From assembly GCF_036785885.1 (NCBI RefSeq), contig NC_092329.1, positions 806,001 through 870,000 on the forward strand: a stretch of 64,000 nucleotides of DNA, written 5' to 3'. Origin of the DNA: Coffea arabica (taxonomy: Eukaryota; Streptophyta; Magnoliopsida; Gentianales; Rubiaceae). Below are positions 11,246 through 23,211 of the stretch, piece by piece; position 1 is the first letter of the stretch; the number at the start of each line of letters is the position of its first letter. The notes beneath the pieces were generated by a model, which saw nothing but the letters and a program-made list of their open reading frames with translations, did not search any database and was not told the DNA's origin. The translations under genes and the position numbers were made by a program.

Positions 11246-11640
11246 CTTAATTACTTTCATGACATACATTACATCCAAAAACACATTTATGAATTTTTTC
11301 TCATATCAAGTGGAAAAAATTTATCGGTTCCCTTATTGTTTTTCACGTGAATAAATGGAAAGACCAGGGTGGACTTGAAAGTCTTCCCTTGCGGAGTCAT
11401 TATGTCTTTAGCATGAGCAGCCCCGTAAAGACGTGGACCTCAATGTCATCAGCGACTACTGTGACAGCTTCCCCAGTAAACTCCATACACAAATGAAGCT
11501 GAAAATTATTGCCCAACAAATAGTCCTTTACGTCTTGACTGCATTCATTTGAAGTCAACCGTCCTATTTGGGGTCTACAGAAGAAGTTTCAATTGTAAAA
11601 TGCGTAGGCCTTCTGCGCGTTTACTGACTAAGTCTTCCCT
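11246..11640 (+). repeat. WAK-locus upstream repeat, copy 3 (uninterrupted)
   Basis: This copy contains in one piece what is split among 2285-2513, 8467-8571 and 8966-9010. It serves as the empty-site reference for dating the 5.95 kb element and the LTR-like insertion. It is not followed by a WAK exon. Confidence 0.65.
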
Positions 11641-11642
11641 TT

Positions 11643-11840
11643 ACTTTTTTTTTTTTTTTTTTTCGTCGAAACGTTAGCTTTTTATATAAATAACCGTAAC
11701 CTTTACAGTATTTGGACAAAGGTCCAAACAAACGGGCAAGCTGCCCCGCAAGATCACTGATGCCTAGCATCAAGATTGGGATTCACCCATTCTTCATCTA
11801 TCCAGATGTTTAGAGCATAAATGCTTAGCTTAATACATTC
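11643..11840 (-). mobile_element. Probable short 5'-truncated LINE tail
   Basis: A run of about 21 T at 11643-11663 corresponds to a poly(A) tail on the minus strand. It is followed by about 180 bp that resemble the 3' untranslated end of a plant LINE (AAACGGGCAAGCTGCCCCGC, then TTCACCCATTCTTCATCTATCC). No target duplication was found, and the inner boundary is uncertain. Confidence 0.4.
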
Positions 11841-12960
11841 TTGACAGGTGTCGTGCCTGTGCAATAATAAATACCTGTTTAAGAAAAATAAATTTTCTGT
11901 GTATAGTAGTAAACAGGGTCGAATCCACAGGGATTGGAAAAAATTCGATTCTTTTTAAATTCGAGACACGGGGGATTTTTATCAGATAAAACTAAAAATA
12001 AATAATTAAACAATTTAACTAAAAAATAATTAAACAATTTAACCAAAAATAAATAAATAATTAATACGAATGTAAATGGCAATTAAATAAATAATAAATA
12101 AATTCTAGCCAAGGATACAACTACGTAGACACAGTCCATTCATCCGATCATTGATGCAAAGAAGGTTCACTTAATTTTATTAACAGGTTAGTTATAGTCG
12201 TCGATAAACTCTAACAACCAGCTTTTCCTTAATTTATTGATAACCAAGGTACGACTATTGATTACCCCTAACCAGGAAATACTCCTAGGTACGACCGTAG
12301 AAATTAATTTCCTAATTGCATTAAAAACTAGAAAAGCCTAACCCAAATTAATAACACGCTACGAGGGTTATTTAAATCAGATTGCATGTTCCCCTAGTAT
12401 GTGAAAATACTAATTGTCACTAATATTAACCAACTAAACAATTACGGATTTAATTGATTAATTTGACAAGAGATTAATAAGTCAAATTGCACATCGGGCC
12501 CTTGATATCCAATTAACAAAATAATCCCATGGAAATTAAAATAGAAAACATGCAAATATTAACAAATTAAGGAACACGTAAAATTAATTAGATCTCACAG
12601 ATATATGGGACTGCGTCGTCGCGTTGATCCTTGACTAGATGAGAAAATTAGCCACGCCTCATAAGAAAATCTTCACACAATTCAATTGAATTTAAAGACA
12701 TCATCTTTCTTCGATAATTGAGAGAGTGAATAACAAAGCTTTCGGAAGAGAATAAGAAAATTGCACACTAGAATTCAACAAGCCAAAACAACTCCCTATT
12801 CTCTCCTCCGGAACATCCCTCGGAGAGAAAACTAAAACTCCTCTTCCCAGACGGAAGAGAAGAAGAAATACTGCCAAGTTGCGTTTATCCCAAAATCAAG
12901 TTTTAGTAGTTAAGTGTCAAGACATATTTCTCCCGGTTAGCTCCTGAAATCATAGACTCG
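11841..12960. repeat. Unclassified dispersed repeat, probably a non-autonomous mobile element
   Basis: The segment begins with a compact palindrome-like block, GTGTCGTGCCTGTGCAATAA followed by ATACCTG. An AACAGGGTCGAATCCACAGG-GATTGG stretch follows, a sequence style I recognise from abundant plant repeats. The middle is AT-rich with short tandem AAATAATTAAACAATTTAAC copies at 11995-12060. The right part (12780-12890) is richer in G+C, with mirrored CTCCGGAACATCCCTCGGAG and CCCAGACGGAAGAGAAG blocks. There is no coding frame, and neither terminal repeats nor target duplications could be fixed. Confidence 0.4.
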
Positions 12961-13233
12961 TCCAATTCATAGCTAAGTCGTTTAAGAAATCAAAATATTA
13001 AACTAGCAAAAGTTAGCAATTGGGTCAACTGACAACCAAAATCTCAACATTGAAGATAGTCAAACGTATCCATTTTGATAATTACATCCAATCATATAAT
13101 TTCTGCATGGGATCTAGTGTTGGTTGATATTAAATAGAATGTGTTGTTACCTATTTTTGGTACAACATTTATCTTTTATACCTTGCTGCAGTGTTGAACA
13201 TTCTTCTGACTATGGTGAATTATTTTTCTGCAG

Positions 13234-16200
13234 GATGTAACTTCTAGGAATTTGGAGAAGCAAAGGTTCTCCGATGAAGATGTTCCAAGTGCACCTCCAT
13301 TTTGTGGATCTGGTGGGGAAATTAAGATAGACAGGGAAACAAGTCCTGTGTCAAAAATGGAGTACCTGTCCTCCATGAAAGCTGAGAAAGATAACTTGGG
13401 GAGGTCTCCAGGTATTAGTCAACAGGATAATGTTCCGAAATACACTCGTGACTCGACTGTGAGGTTTGTATTTGTTTGTGGTATTGTTGGCACAGACTTT
13501 AAGTTTTGTATCTTTAGTCATCAGATACTCGGTTCCATAGAAACGTCGTATGATCCATTTTTTCTTGCATAAAGGGAGAAAATGTTATCTTTTTATGTAG
13601 GACTGCTGCTGCTGCGGAAAGTGGTATCCCCTCAAGCACTTATCCAACTCGCGTTCCCAATTTTCATGCTATGTATGTTTAACTACAACATTACCCATTG
13701 CAGCTAAATAATCTGCTTACTGTTATTATCTCGACTTATAACATTAAACAATTTCAGTGCACTAGGACCATGGCACGCTGTGATTGCTTACGACGCATGT
13801 GTTCGACTTTGCCTGCATGCCTGGGCTAGGGGGTGCATGGAAGCTCCCATGTTTTTGGAGAATGAATGTGCTTTGCTACGAAATGCCTTCAAGTAAGTTC
13901 TTGGAAAGGGATTTTGTGAACTCTAGTGAGACGTATAAATTTTGTTTCCACTGGATTGACATTTTTTACATAATGATTTTAGTCATCATGAAACGGACTT
14001 TTCTATTGACTAATTACCTCACAATCTTAGTGATTTTAGATATCTTGAAAGTGATTCCACTGGATGGACATAATGATTTAGATGATCATGAATGAAACTA
14101 TTTCTACCGACTAATCACCTGAGTTCTTAGTGCCAACCTTGCTGATCATGTAAAAGAGAGTCATTTATATGGTAATACACTTTATGCCACTCTCACATAC
14201 TAGCTAGACTTTTCTTTTGAACAGGCCAGCATGTGCTTACATTAATGGATCGTAGTTAGAATTGAACCCAGGACCTTTCGAGTTTTCGTTATATCGTGGT
14301 GCATAATTAACTTGTAGAAGGTTAAACTGTTAGAGAAGACAATAATTTATTCTTTTGTGCAGTCTAACAATTATTATGTTGCTTGAAGTTTGAATCTGGT
14401 GGCAGATCCATAAAATTAGAAGTGATTCCATTTTCCTAATGCACATGCATGTCTAAGCTTAAAACTTGCATATGTTCTCATTCAATTTTGACATCCGTTT
14501 TCTTATTTTGAAAACTGTTTGCCCTTTAATGGGCCTTATCTTTGCTTCAGTGGCAATACAGTAGTATTTGTGATCTTAGACATAGTTTTCACTCCAAATC
14601 TGTTACTGTTTGTATGCTACAGTTTGCAGCAAGTGCTATTACAATCAGAGGAGGAATTAATGTTAAAGCGGTCTTCTGAGCTTCCTACAGAAGGTTCTGC
14701 TGCTAAACCTAAAAAAATGGTTGGGAAGATGAAAGTGCAAGGTAGTTCTTTGTATCAGATCTTTTATACTCACTGAGATTGTGTGAGAAACTATTTTGAC
14801 ATTCTACTCGTTTTTGCAGTAAGGAAGGTGAAATTAGGTCTCGACCCACCTAGGGGCTGCAGTTTTGCATTGGTGAAAGTACCAAAAGTAAAGATTGAAT
14901 CTGTCCGCTATCACAGTTCCAAACTGCGGTCGGCTGTTTCCTCTGGTTGGCGAGCAGTGCGTAAAGTCCGTTTTGCACCTCGTGTATCAAATGGTTCTTT
15001 TTCACGCCAGAGCTTGGCATATGTTCAGGCTGGCACTCAATACATAAAACAAGTTTCTGGACTACTGAAAGTTGGTGTGGCAACATTGCGCAGCAGTTCA
15101 TCATCCTATGAAGTACAAGGTGTGGATACACTAATTTTCAATTCTGTGGGAGATTTTTGTATCTGACGAGTCAGAAGCATTGGTGTTTGAGTGGCTACTA
15201 GTTTTCCAACTAACAGTAAAGTTCATATTGCTTTTGACAAGTGTGCATAAGAAATGGTTAATCCACACATGAGATGGTATAATGTAGTAAACTTGATTCT
15301 CATTAAAAGAAATGTCTACTATTATAAGCATTGGTAACACTTCTATCATGTCTGGCATTGCTACTGTGCTGTTCATTCAAGCAACTCATTTTTCTGGCTG
15401 TAATCTAAATTGTCATGATCTGGAGCTTCTGTTACTATTAATGGTGACGTAGACCAGCTTATGCTCCGTTGGTGAAATTTAAGAAAATTAAAGAAAAAGC
15501 AGAAGTCTTCTAGTTTTCTTTTCTTATAACTAGTATTATGCTTTAAATGTACTGATACTTTGTTGAGTCAGTGGATAACTGTAAAGATACTTACTGGTGT
15601 TTTGTACATGTTAGTAGAAGCATACTCCTGTTTACTGCGACTCAAGAGTTCCAGTGAAGAAGATGCTATTAGAATGCAGCCAGGATCTAGTGAAACCCAT
15701 ATGTTGTATGTTTTTCTTAACTCTGTGCATTTGTTTGACGTGTTGCTTTAGTATGGCGTTGACAGCTTTACAGTTTTCCTGATGGGCTAGGAGATGATCT
15801 AATTGTTGAAGTCCAGGATTCCAAAGGGAAGCAATGTGGTCGAGTCCTTGCTCAAGTAGCTACTATTGCAGAGGATCCTGTAAGTTAAAAAATATCTTTA
15901 AAGGCTGTCTTTACTATTTTTTCCCCCCTTGTTAGGTTTGGTTTCAGATTGGATCTCAATATGGATGCTACTTGCAGGGTGAGAAGCTAAGATGGTGGTC
16001 TATTTATCATGAACCAGAGCATGAGCTGGTTGGGAGAGTGCAACTCTACATTAATTATTCAACGGGTATTGATGAAAATAGTCACCTTAAGGTTGGTTGT
16101 TAAATTATTAACATCTATTTAAACTATCTCTTTCTAACCCTACCATCAACAGTAGAACCAAAAGATTAGTGGTGTAATCAGTCTAGAAGAAGCATTCACA

Positions 16201-19200
16201 ATACTGTCCCCAACCACCTTTATGATGAACATTATCATGTGCACCAGTAAATATAGACAAGTATCCAGATACAATAAAAGAGGAAAAATAAAAAGAAAAA
16301 GAGTGAGTCAAAGGCTGTATGCATTTTGAAATCCCTTCTGTGGTCTGTCATTCTTATAGAATGTTATAAGATAGGCAAAAGTACCTTGGAACTGGACTGC
16401 TGTTTGATACATGGTATTTTATTTCCATAGTGTGGCTCAGTGGCAGAAACAGTGGCTTATGACCTGGCGTTGGAAGTTGCTATGAAGATTGAGCATTTTC
16501 AGCAAAGGAATTTGGTGCTGCATGGTCCATGGAAGTGGTTACTGACCGAATTTGCTTCATATTTTGGGGTTTCTGATGCATACACAAAACTTAGGTACAG
16601 AATTACTGTTCCATTAGTCACTTTGACGTTCAAGCTGATTAAGCTTGAATTTTCTGCTGCTGTTTGTACTTTTTTGTGGTTCATATGCTTATTATGACCA
16701 TGTCTCTTGTAGAACATAAACTTTGTTTTGATCACTTATCTCTGTGTCCTGCTGAAATTGCAGATATCTTTCTTATGTGATGGATGTGGCCACACCTACT
16801 GCTGACTGTCTTAAACTGGTGCATGATCTGCTTTACCCTGTCCTGATGAAGGGCCATAGCAAAACCTCATTGAGTCGCCAGGAGGTATCATATCATCTTC
16901 TGATGATGGCATGCTAATTTATTTCATCAGCCCATTTCTTTGTCGCTTACATTGTGTGAGAAAACAAAAATCATCTACCATTGCTGATCTCTCTTCTTAA
17001 TGTTGTTTCTCATTTTTGGCTGCTTGCTCCAGAAACGTATTTTAGGGGAAATTGAGGATCAGCTTGAACAGATTTTTGCACTTGTTTTCCAAAATTACAA
17101 ATCATTGGATGAATCATTGTCTTCGGGAATTATGGACACTTTTCGACCTGCTACTGGGCATGCAGCACCTGTGTTGAAGCCAGCTGTTGAACTCTACAAA
17201 CTTTGTCATGATATACTATCTCCAGAGGCACAGAATAAGCTCTACAGTTACTTCCAGGTTGGTGAGGAAAAAATCCTTGACATCCCCTTTTCTTGTTACA
17301 TGATTATTTTCTCATATTTCGTGGATTAAAACAACCTGTACAGGCTGCTTCAAAAAAGCGATCAAGGAGGCACTTGACTGAGACTGATGAATATGTTAGT
17401 GGCAACAGTGAAGGCATATTGATGGATTCTCTAACTATTTCTACTGCATATCAAAAGATGAAAACTCTATGCTTGAATGTCAAGAATGAAATTTTTACCG
17501 ATATAGAGATCCACAATCAAGATATACTTCCCAGGTATAATTGGTTTAGACTTTTCTAGGTGCTTGATTTGAAATAAAGCATTTGAAAGACAATGAGACA
17601 ATCATGTACTTATCTCTCTGCTCACAGTTCCTTATTCAAGGTGCTATTATAGTTATAGACAGTATGTTGAATTGCATTCATATGCTGGATTTCTGTGTGA
17701 TGTCTTCTAGTTGGGAAAAATGGGACTAAATACTGGAAATTCTACTCTCCCATCCTCTGTTTGTGATGTTGATGTGGTATTGAAACTAGGTAAAAATTCA
17801 TATGACATAGCCCAACTGTTGATCTTAGACTTTGAATGCTAGTAAAATCCGTGGAACTGAAGAATTTGCAATTGTCGTGGCATGGTTAGAACAATAAATT
17901 TTCTTTAGAATGTGTAGCGTGCAAAATGAAGTGAGTGGACTAGATGTGTTCCCTTTGTGCCTTAAAGTTTTGGTCCTGCTTGTGAAATTCTGATTCTTTC
18001 TACGAAACATCTGTTCTTAAAGTCCATTGCAACACCACGACAAAAAGGATCTCCCAGCACTGATCAAGCCCGTTTAAGATTCTGCAGAATTTTGATATAG
18101 CTTGATTATGTGTTATGCTTCAATGGAAATGTTTCTCTTCTGCCTGGACCTAAGGATGTTTTTCTCCAACTGCTGTCAATTATTTGAGTCAGTCATGTCA
18201 TGCTGCAAATGATTGACCACATAGCCACTTAGCTAACATCATTCCCTCTTTTGCAGTTTTATAGACCTGCCGAACCTTTCTTCAGCTATATATAGTGCAG
18301 AACTGTGCAGTAGGTTGCGTGCTTTCCTTATTGCATGCCCTCCAACAGGTCCTTCACCTCCTGTAACAGAACTTGTGATAGCAACTGCAGATTTTCAGAG
18401 GGATCTTTCCAGCTGGAATATCAAGTACTGTTGTTTTTCCTACATATATCTCTTCTTTCAAATTATAGTGTTCAGACTGGATCACTAATGGCATTGTCTC
18501 TTTCTTAGACCTGTTAAAGGAGGAGTTGATGCAAAGGAGTTGTTTCATTTGTACATTGTTCTGTGGATACAAGATAAACGCCTCTCTCTACTTGAATCAT
18601 GCAAATTAGACAAGGTAAATATTTTTATGCAACTTTGTTGCATATAATCTGTGGCAGAGTTTCTCATAGGCCAATGGTATGTGCAGTTAAAACAATGTCC
18701 ACAATGTCAAGTGCAATAATAATTCAAGGTCCTTTAGTTTCATCTTTCATTCTTTGTGGGTGTGGAATTTGGGTTTTGCATTATGTGTATGTTGCGATTG
18801 CTGGTAGAACTTGTTCCTTTTATGCTTGGCATTTATGACTTTACCAAGTCATAGGTTTCTTTTATTAATTACTCATTGAGTGCTGATGAAAGCAAGTTAA
18901 TGCAAATGTGCTGATGTTTTCTTGTAAATGAACTGGTTAAACCAGTTAAAATAAGTAAATGGCATCATATAGGAGTCTCTTACAGTTTTCATCGTTTTCC
19001 ATATTTTGCCTGCTCTACCTTAGTGGTTGAAATAACTTAAATGATGTACAGGTCAAATGGTCTGGGGTTAGGACACAGCATTCAACAACCCCATTTATTG
19101 ATGACATGTATGATCGCCTCAAAGAGACATTAAATGATTATGAGATCATCATTTGTCGCTGGCCAGAGTACACATTTGTGTTGGAGAATGTATGTGTTCA

Positions 19201-21267
19201 CGAATTCATTGACCTTTTGCCTTTCAGTTTTGGTTGCTTGTACCTAGAGGTGGCAAATCAACCCACTTAACTAAATTTACCCATACCCGCCCATGAATAG
19301 ATGGGTATGGGTATCTTAAATTTTTTTATATGGGTATAAATGGATTACCCAATAATACCCATTTAATAAATGGGTATTATTGGGTAACCCATCAAACCCA
19401 ATTAACCCATTTAGAATTCTCTTCTCCCCAAGTCTCTCTTTTTCCCCCACCTTTTTTTTTCAAATTTTTTATTTTGTTATGATGTTAACTACTTTTGTTT
19501 TATTATTATTATTATTATTATTATTTGTTGGTTTTATCTTATTATTTTATTTTATCTTAGTTTGTTAATTTGCTCATTTTTTAGCATTACTAATTTATGA
19601 TAAATTTTAGCCTATTTTCTTATCTTTATAAAATGAAATTTTAAATTTATATATGAAAAAAATGTTAGGGGTTCAAAATTTTTGGATTAAGTTTTTATAT
19701 TAATTTTTATAGTACTTAGTTCAAATTTTTATATTCTTATTATTCAATTATTAAATAATAGGTAATTTTGTGACATAGAGTATAAATGAACAAAAATTGG
19801 TAATTAAGTTTATTGAACATTATAAGTAAATATTTAAAACTAATAATGGGTACAAAGAGTGGTATAAATTGATAATTTAGTTTGCAAAAATGAATTTAAA
19901 TGAGTTTACAAAAAGTTAAAATAAATGGGTTATAAATAGGTAATTGGATTACCCCATTCATTTTTTGACTTACCCATTTATACCCATCTAATTAAATGGG
20001 TATAAATGAGTTGAGTCACTTATACCCATTACCCATTTTACCCAACCCAAACTCGCCCAAGTCACCCATTTTGACATATCTACTTGTACCATAGCTAAAA
20101 TATATTGCACAGAATTATTTTTCTGAAGAAAGAGCTGAAACATTTTTTTTTTTTTTTTTGGGGAAAAGGCTGTTGCTGATGTTGAGAAGGCAATTGTCGA
20201 TGCTCTTGAGAGGCAATATGCCGATGTTTTGGCTCCATTAAAGGAAAACCTGGCACCTAAAAGATTTGGTCTCAAGTATGTGCAGAAGCTTGCCAGAAGA
20301 AATGTTTCTGCATACATGGTACCTGATGAGGTGAGTAGACTTATCTTAATATCAAGTTGTTTAATCCCTGTCACTGTTTTGATCTGAAATTTTGTTTTCT
20401 CTTCTTCCAGCTTGGCATTCTTCTAAACTCAATGAAGAGAATGCTTGATGTTCTGCGTCCCAAGATAGAGCAGCAACTGAAGTCTTGGGGCTCATGCATC
20501 CCTGATGGTGGAAACACAGCCCCTGGAGAGCGTTTAAGTGAGGTGACTGTAATGCTTAGGTCGAAGTTCAGAAACTATGTGCAAGCAGTTGTTGAGAAAC
20601 TAGTGGAAAATGTGAGTAACCTTGAGCTCTTCAGTTGAAAAATTCTCGGTAGGACATAGTGCACCTCCAATAACCCAAATCTTTTAAGAATAGCTTCTGA
20701 AAAATCTGTGAATACCATCACTAACTTATGTCATATTGTTGGTGATGTTGACTGAAAATTGCTATTGTATTGTAGACTTATTTTGATGGAGGGGAAGAAA
20801 TTGTTCTTCTGTTGTAGATACCTTAAAAAAATTAAAATAAAAAATAAAATAAACATTTTTGAGAGTCTTGAACGTTATCATATTAACATGTATACAGGCT
20901 AGACTTTGAGCATTAGCAGAATAAATGCCTTGGATTCCTCAAAATACATGTAACTTAACATTAAATTTTTTATTTTTATTTATCTTTTTTTTCCTCAGAC
21001 AAAGTTGCAGGGGAGTACAAAGCTCAAAAAGATTTTGCTGGATTCCAAGGGCACTGTGATAGAATCAGATGTCAGGAGCAGGATGCAACCTCTTAAGGAC
21101 CTTCTGGCCAGCTCAATTAATCATATGCATTCCATCTTTGAGTCTCATGTTTTCATCGCATGTTGTCGAGGCTACTGGGATAAAATGGGACAGGTAAGCT
21201 AGAATATTTTACTGCTGTGTGAAGTTTGCACTGGTAGTGGCAAATTTCTTGTTTTCTTGTTTCTCAG

Positions 21268-21333
<66 letters not shown>

Positions 21334-21799
21334 TTTTTGTTTTTTTGGCTATAGGATATTTTAAGCTTCTTGGAGAGCAGGAAAGAGAATAGGGCATGGT
21401 ACAAGGGATCTCGGATTGCTGTGTCAGTAAGTACACACGCATCCTTTGTACAATATTTATTGGTTATACAAGTTGCTTTAGAGGTTAAACCAGGACCCGT
21501 TTCCTGAACCCTAACCATGATTAGAAATTTGTCTTTTGGTGGATAGGTTTGTCTTCGTCTTACAGTATGTAGAGGGCAACTAATTGCAATCTCATTCCAT
21601 TTTTTTCTGATGTAAGTTTATCACATGGGGTGGGTATATGCAGGTTTTGGATGATATTTTTGCATCACAAATGCAGCAGCTTCTTGGGAATTCCCTACAA
21701 GACAAGGACTTGGAGAATCCTCGATCTATAGTTGAAGTGCGCTCAATGCTTTGTAGAGATGCTGCAAGTAATAAGGGGGGCAACTCATTCTACTTCTAG
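13234..21799 (+). CDS. MUN/UNC13-like protein (At4g24610/At5g65440 family), 5' end not visible
   Basis: Twenty exons join in one frame: 13234-13463, 13601-13672, 13758-13892, 14623-14741, 14820-15119, 15618-15705, 15774-15879, 15978-16091, 16431-16594, 16764-16884, 17033-17257, 17344-17534, 18257-18424, 18509-18614, 19052-19189, 20169-20330, 20411-20611, 20999-21193, 21355-21426, 21644-21799. They give 1,020 codons plus TAG. Landmarks are DEDVPSAPPFCGS, then AYDACVRLCLHAWARGCMEA near residues 111-130, then DDIFASQMQQLLGNSL and a final FYF. From memory this is the plant family with Munc13-homology (MUN) character, often mislabelled 'pesticidal crystal cry8Ba-like'. A role in vesicle tethering is inferred by analogy only. 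The first exon has a good acceptor (TTTTCTGCAG) but no ATG, and about 150-200 N-terminal residues expected in the family are absent up to position 1. All seen exons are intact. Confidence 0.85.
19245..20082. mobile_element. Non-autonomous hAT element in an intron of the MUN-like gene
   Basis: The element is flanked by a perfect 8 bp target duplication, CTTGTACC, at 19237-19244 and 20083-20090. Its ends are TAGAGGTGGCAAATCAACCC and, read in reverse, TAGATATGTCAAAATGGGTG, the TAGRGNTGKCAAA style of hAT elements. The subterminal parts are packed with ACCCAT/ATGGGT repeats in both orientations. The 838 bp carry no transposase. The right end lies only about 86 bp before the next exon. Confidence 0.9.
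21271..21325. repeat. (TA)n microsatellite, about 27 units
   Basis: An uninterrupted TA run lies in the intron before exon 21355-21426. It is followed by a T tract, and the AG acceptor comes 30 bases after the run. Confidence 0.95.
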
Positions 21800-23211
21800 A
21801 GGTAGCAAGGAAAGATGAGTTGCAAGGGCTGGAAAATGCTTCAAATGGCACAGAAGAGAGCCCTGACACTCGGGGATGAACTTTTTATCACTTTGAGCCT
21901 TTCATTAGACGAGCTACGCAAGTTGCCTGCTCAAGTAGGCAATCCTGCTCATCCAGATTCAGCGATATTCCTGAAGGATTACAGTTTAGGTATTTGCAGT
22001 TCAGTTGCAAATATAGAGTTGTTTAAAAGGATCTCCCAATCTTAAAGCTTTTGAGATGTGCTTACTGGCCATTTTGTTTTGTATACATATCGAACCTTCT
22101 GACTACGTACGTATATAACATATCATATTTAATGCAATTCAGGACACATGCAGATACATTGACAAATAGTGTACTTACAAGCATATGCAAATTGGCCTCT
22201 TGATATACTGCTGCTGATTGCAGGTACTTACTGTCCAAACTCGAATACTTGTTGCAGCTGATGTTTTACCTTCTCAACAAATTGTTTGTGCACACTTGAG
22301 AGCTCCAATTCATTCGTTTCTAACAATCGCCAACCCAGTTAACAAACGTCAACTAGACATTACCAAGATTGTTCCTCGTGGCTCAAAAGATAAGAAAGAG
22401 TTGCTCTTGATTGGCATTTCTTCGCTTTTCCTGTTTTGCAACCTACACAACCCATCTCTCTTGTACCGTTTAGCTATGTAATTTGGCAACAGAAAAACCG
22501 CCTAGCACGTAATTTTGCTAGAGTACAAGAGCCTTGGCTTTCCATGTTGGTAGCAATTCTGGCGGGCTGTATTCACTTTGCCTGGTACGATCTTCGGGCC
22601 TCGTTTGCCCTAGCCACAAGGAAGCTGTCCTCGATTTATTAGTTTTTTTTCTTTGTTTGCAGCAGATAGATGGCTTTTCAGATCTGAAGAACCATGTCAG
22701 AACACAAATTTTCATAATAAAAGCACAAGTTCAGGTAAAATTCCGCGTCCTGCTGCCAGCAGGAGGAAAATGCTTTTCATTTCATTTTCTTTACCATAGA
22801 ATTAGTTAGTTGATCCCTTTTTTTTTTCCGGTGTCCCCGAGGAAGTTAAACTGGACAGGAATGCAAAAGGGCGCTTGTTTCTCAAATGCCACTTGTGTTT
22901 GCAACTTTGCAAGAGAGTACTTGAAAATGCTTTCGGTTCATTTTACCACTGTAGCATTAAACAGGTTGCTTGTTTTTCACATAGCAGTCAGCGGCCAAGC
23001 AATCACTATAGACTAGATGATTGGTTCGACCCGTGGAAGACGACAAGTATTCATTGAAAGAATATTTACAGGGTTAAACAACATTGGAGCTATCAATTGC
23101 AACACACACACACACAATGAATGGCATTTATGTTACACATTTCTAAAGAATAGGGAAGCACTTTTGGCAGCACAAGCACACGATTGATTCCCGCAAAGTG
23201 TGCCACACTGC
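21800..23211. other. Convergent intergenic region with 3' UTRs; no gene recognised
   Basis: This lies between the stop of the MUN-like gene and the stop of the minus-strand unknown gene. The first 250 bp or so are probably 3' UTR; short frames at 21815-22045 and 22218-22481 look exon-like in composition but match nothing I know. An AC microsatellite lies at 23099-23116. A moderately GC-rich patch at 22500-22640 has short frames on both strands. Transcript evidence would be needed to say whether an extra exon is hidden here. Confidence 0.4.

Noticed and set aside
13784-14095. 103-codon open frame within the MUN-like gene
   Set aside because: It is out of frame with the exon at 13758-13892, whose true frame gives the conserved AYDACVRLCLHAWARGCMEA block, and it runs into the intron.
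14240-14290. tRNA-like motif (AGAATTGAACCCAGGACC)
   Set aside because: Only a B-box-like fragment is present, with no acceptor stem, D arm or anticodon arm around it.
19988-20374. 128-codon minus-strand frame in the MUN-like gene
   Set aside because: It is the reverse of the hAT right end plus the exon at 20169-20330, with a poly-Lys run from the T tract. It is not a gene.
21209-21518. Minus-strand frames encoding long Ile-Tyr repeats
   Set aside because: They are direct translations of the (TA)n microsatellite.
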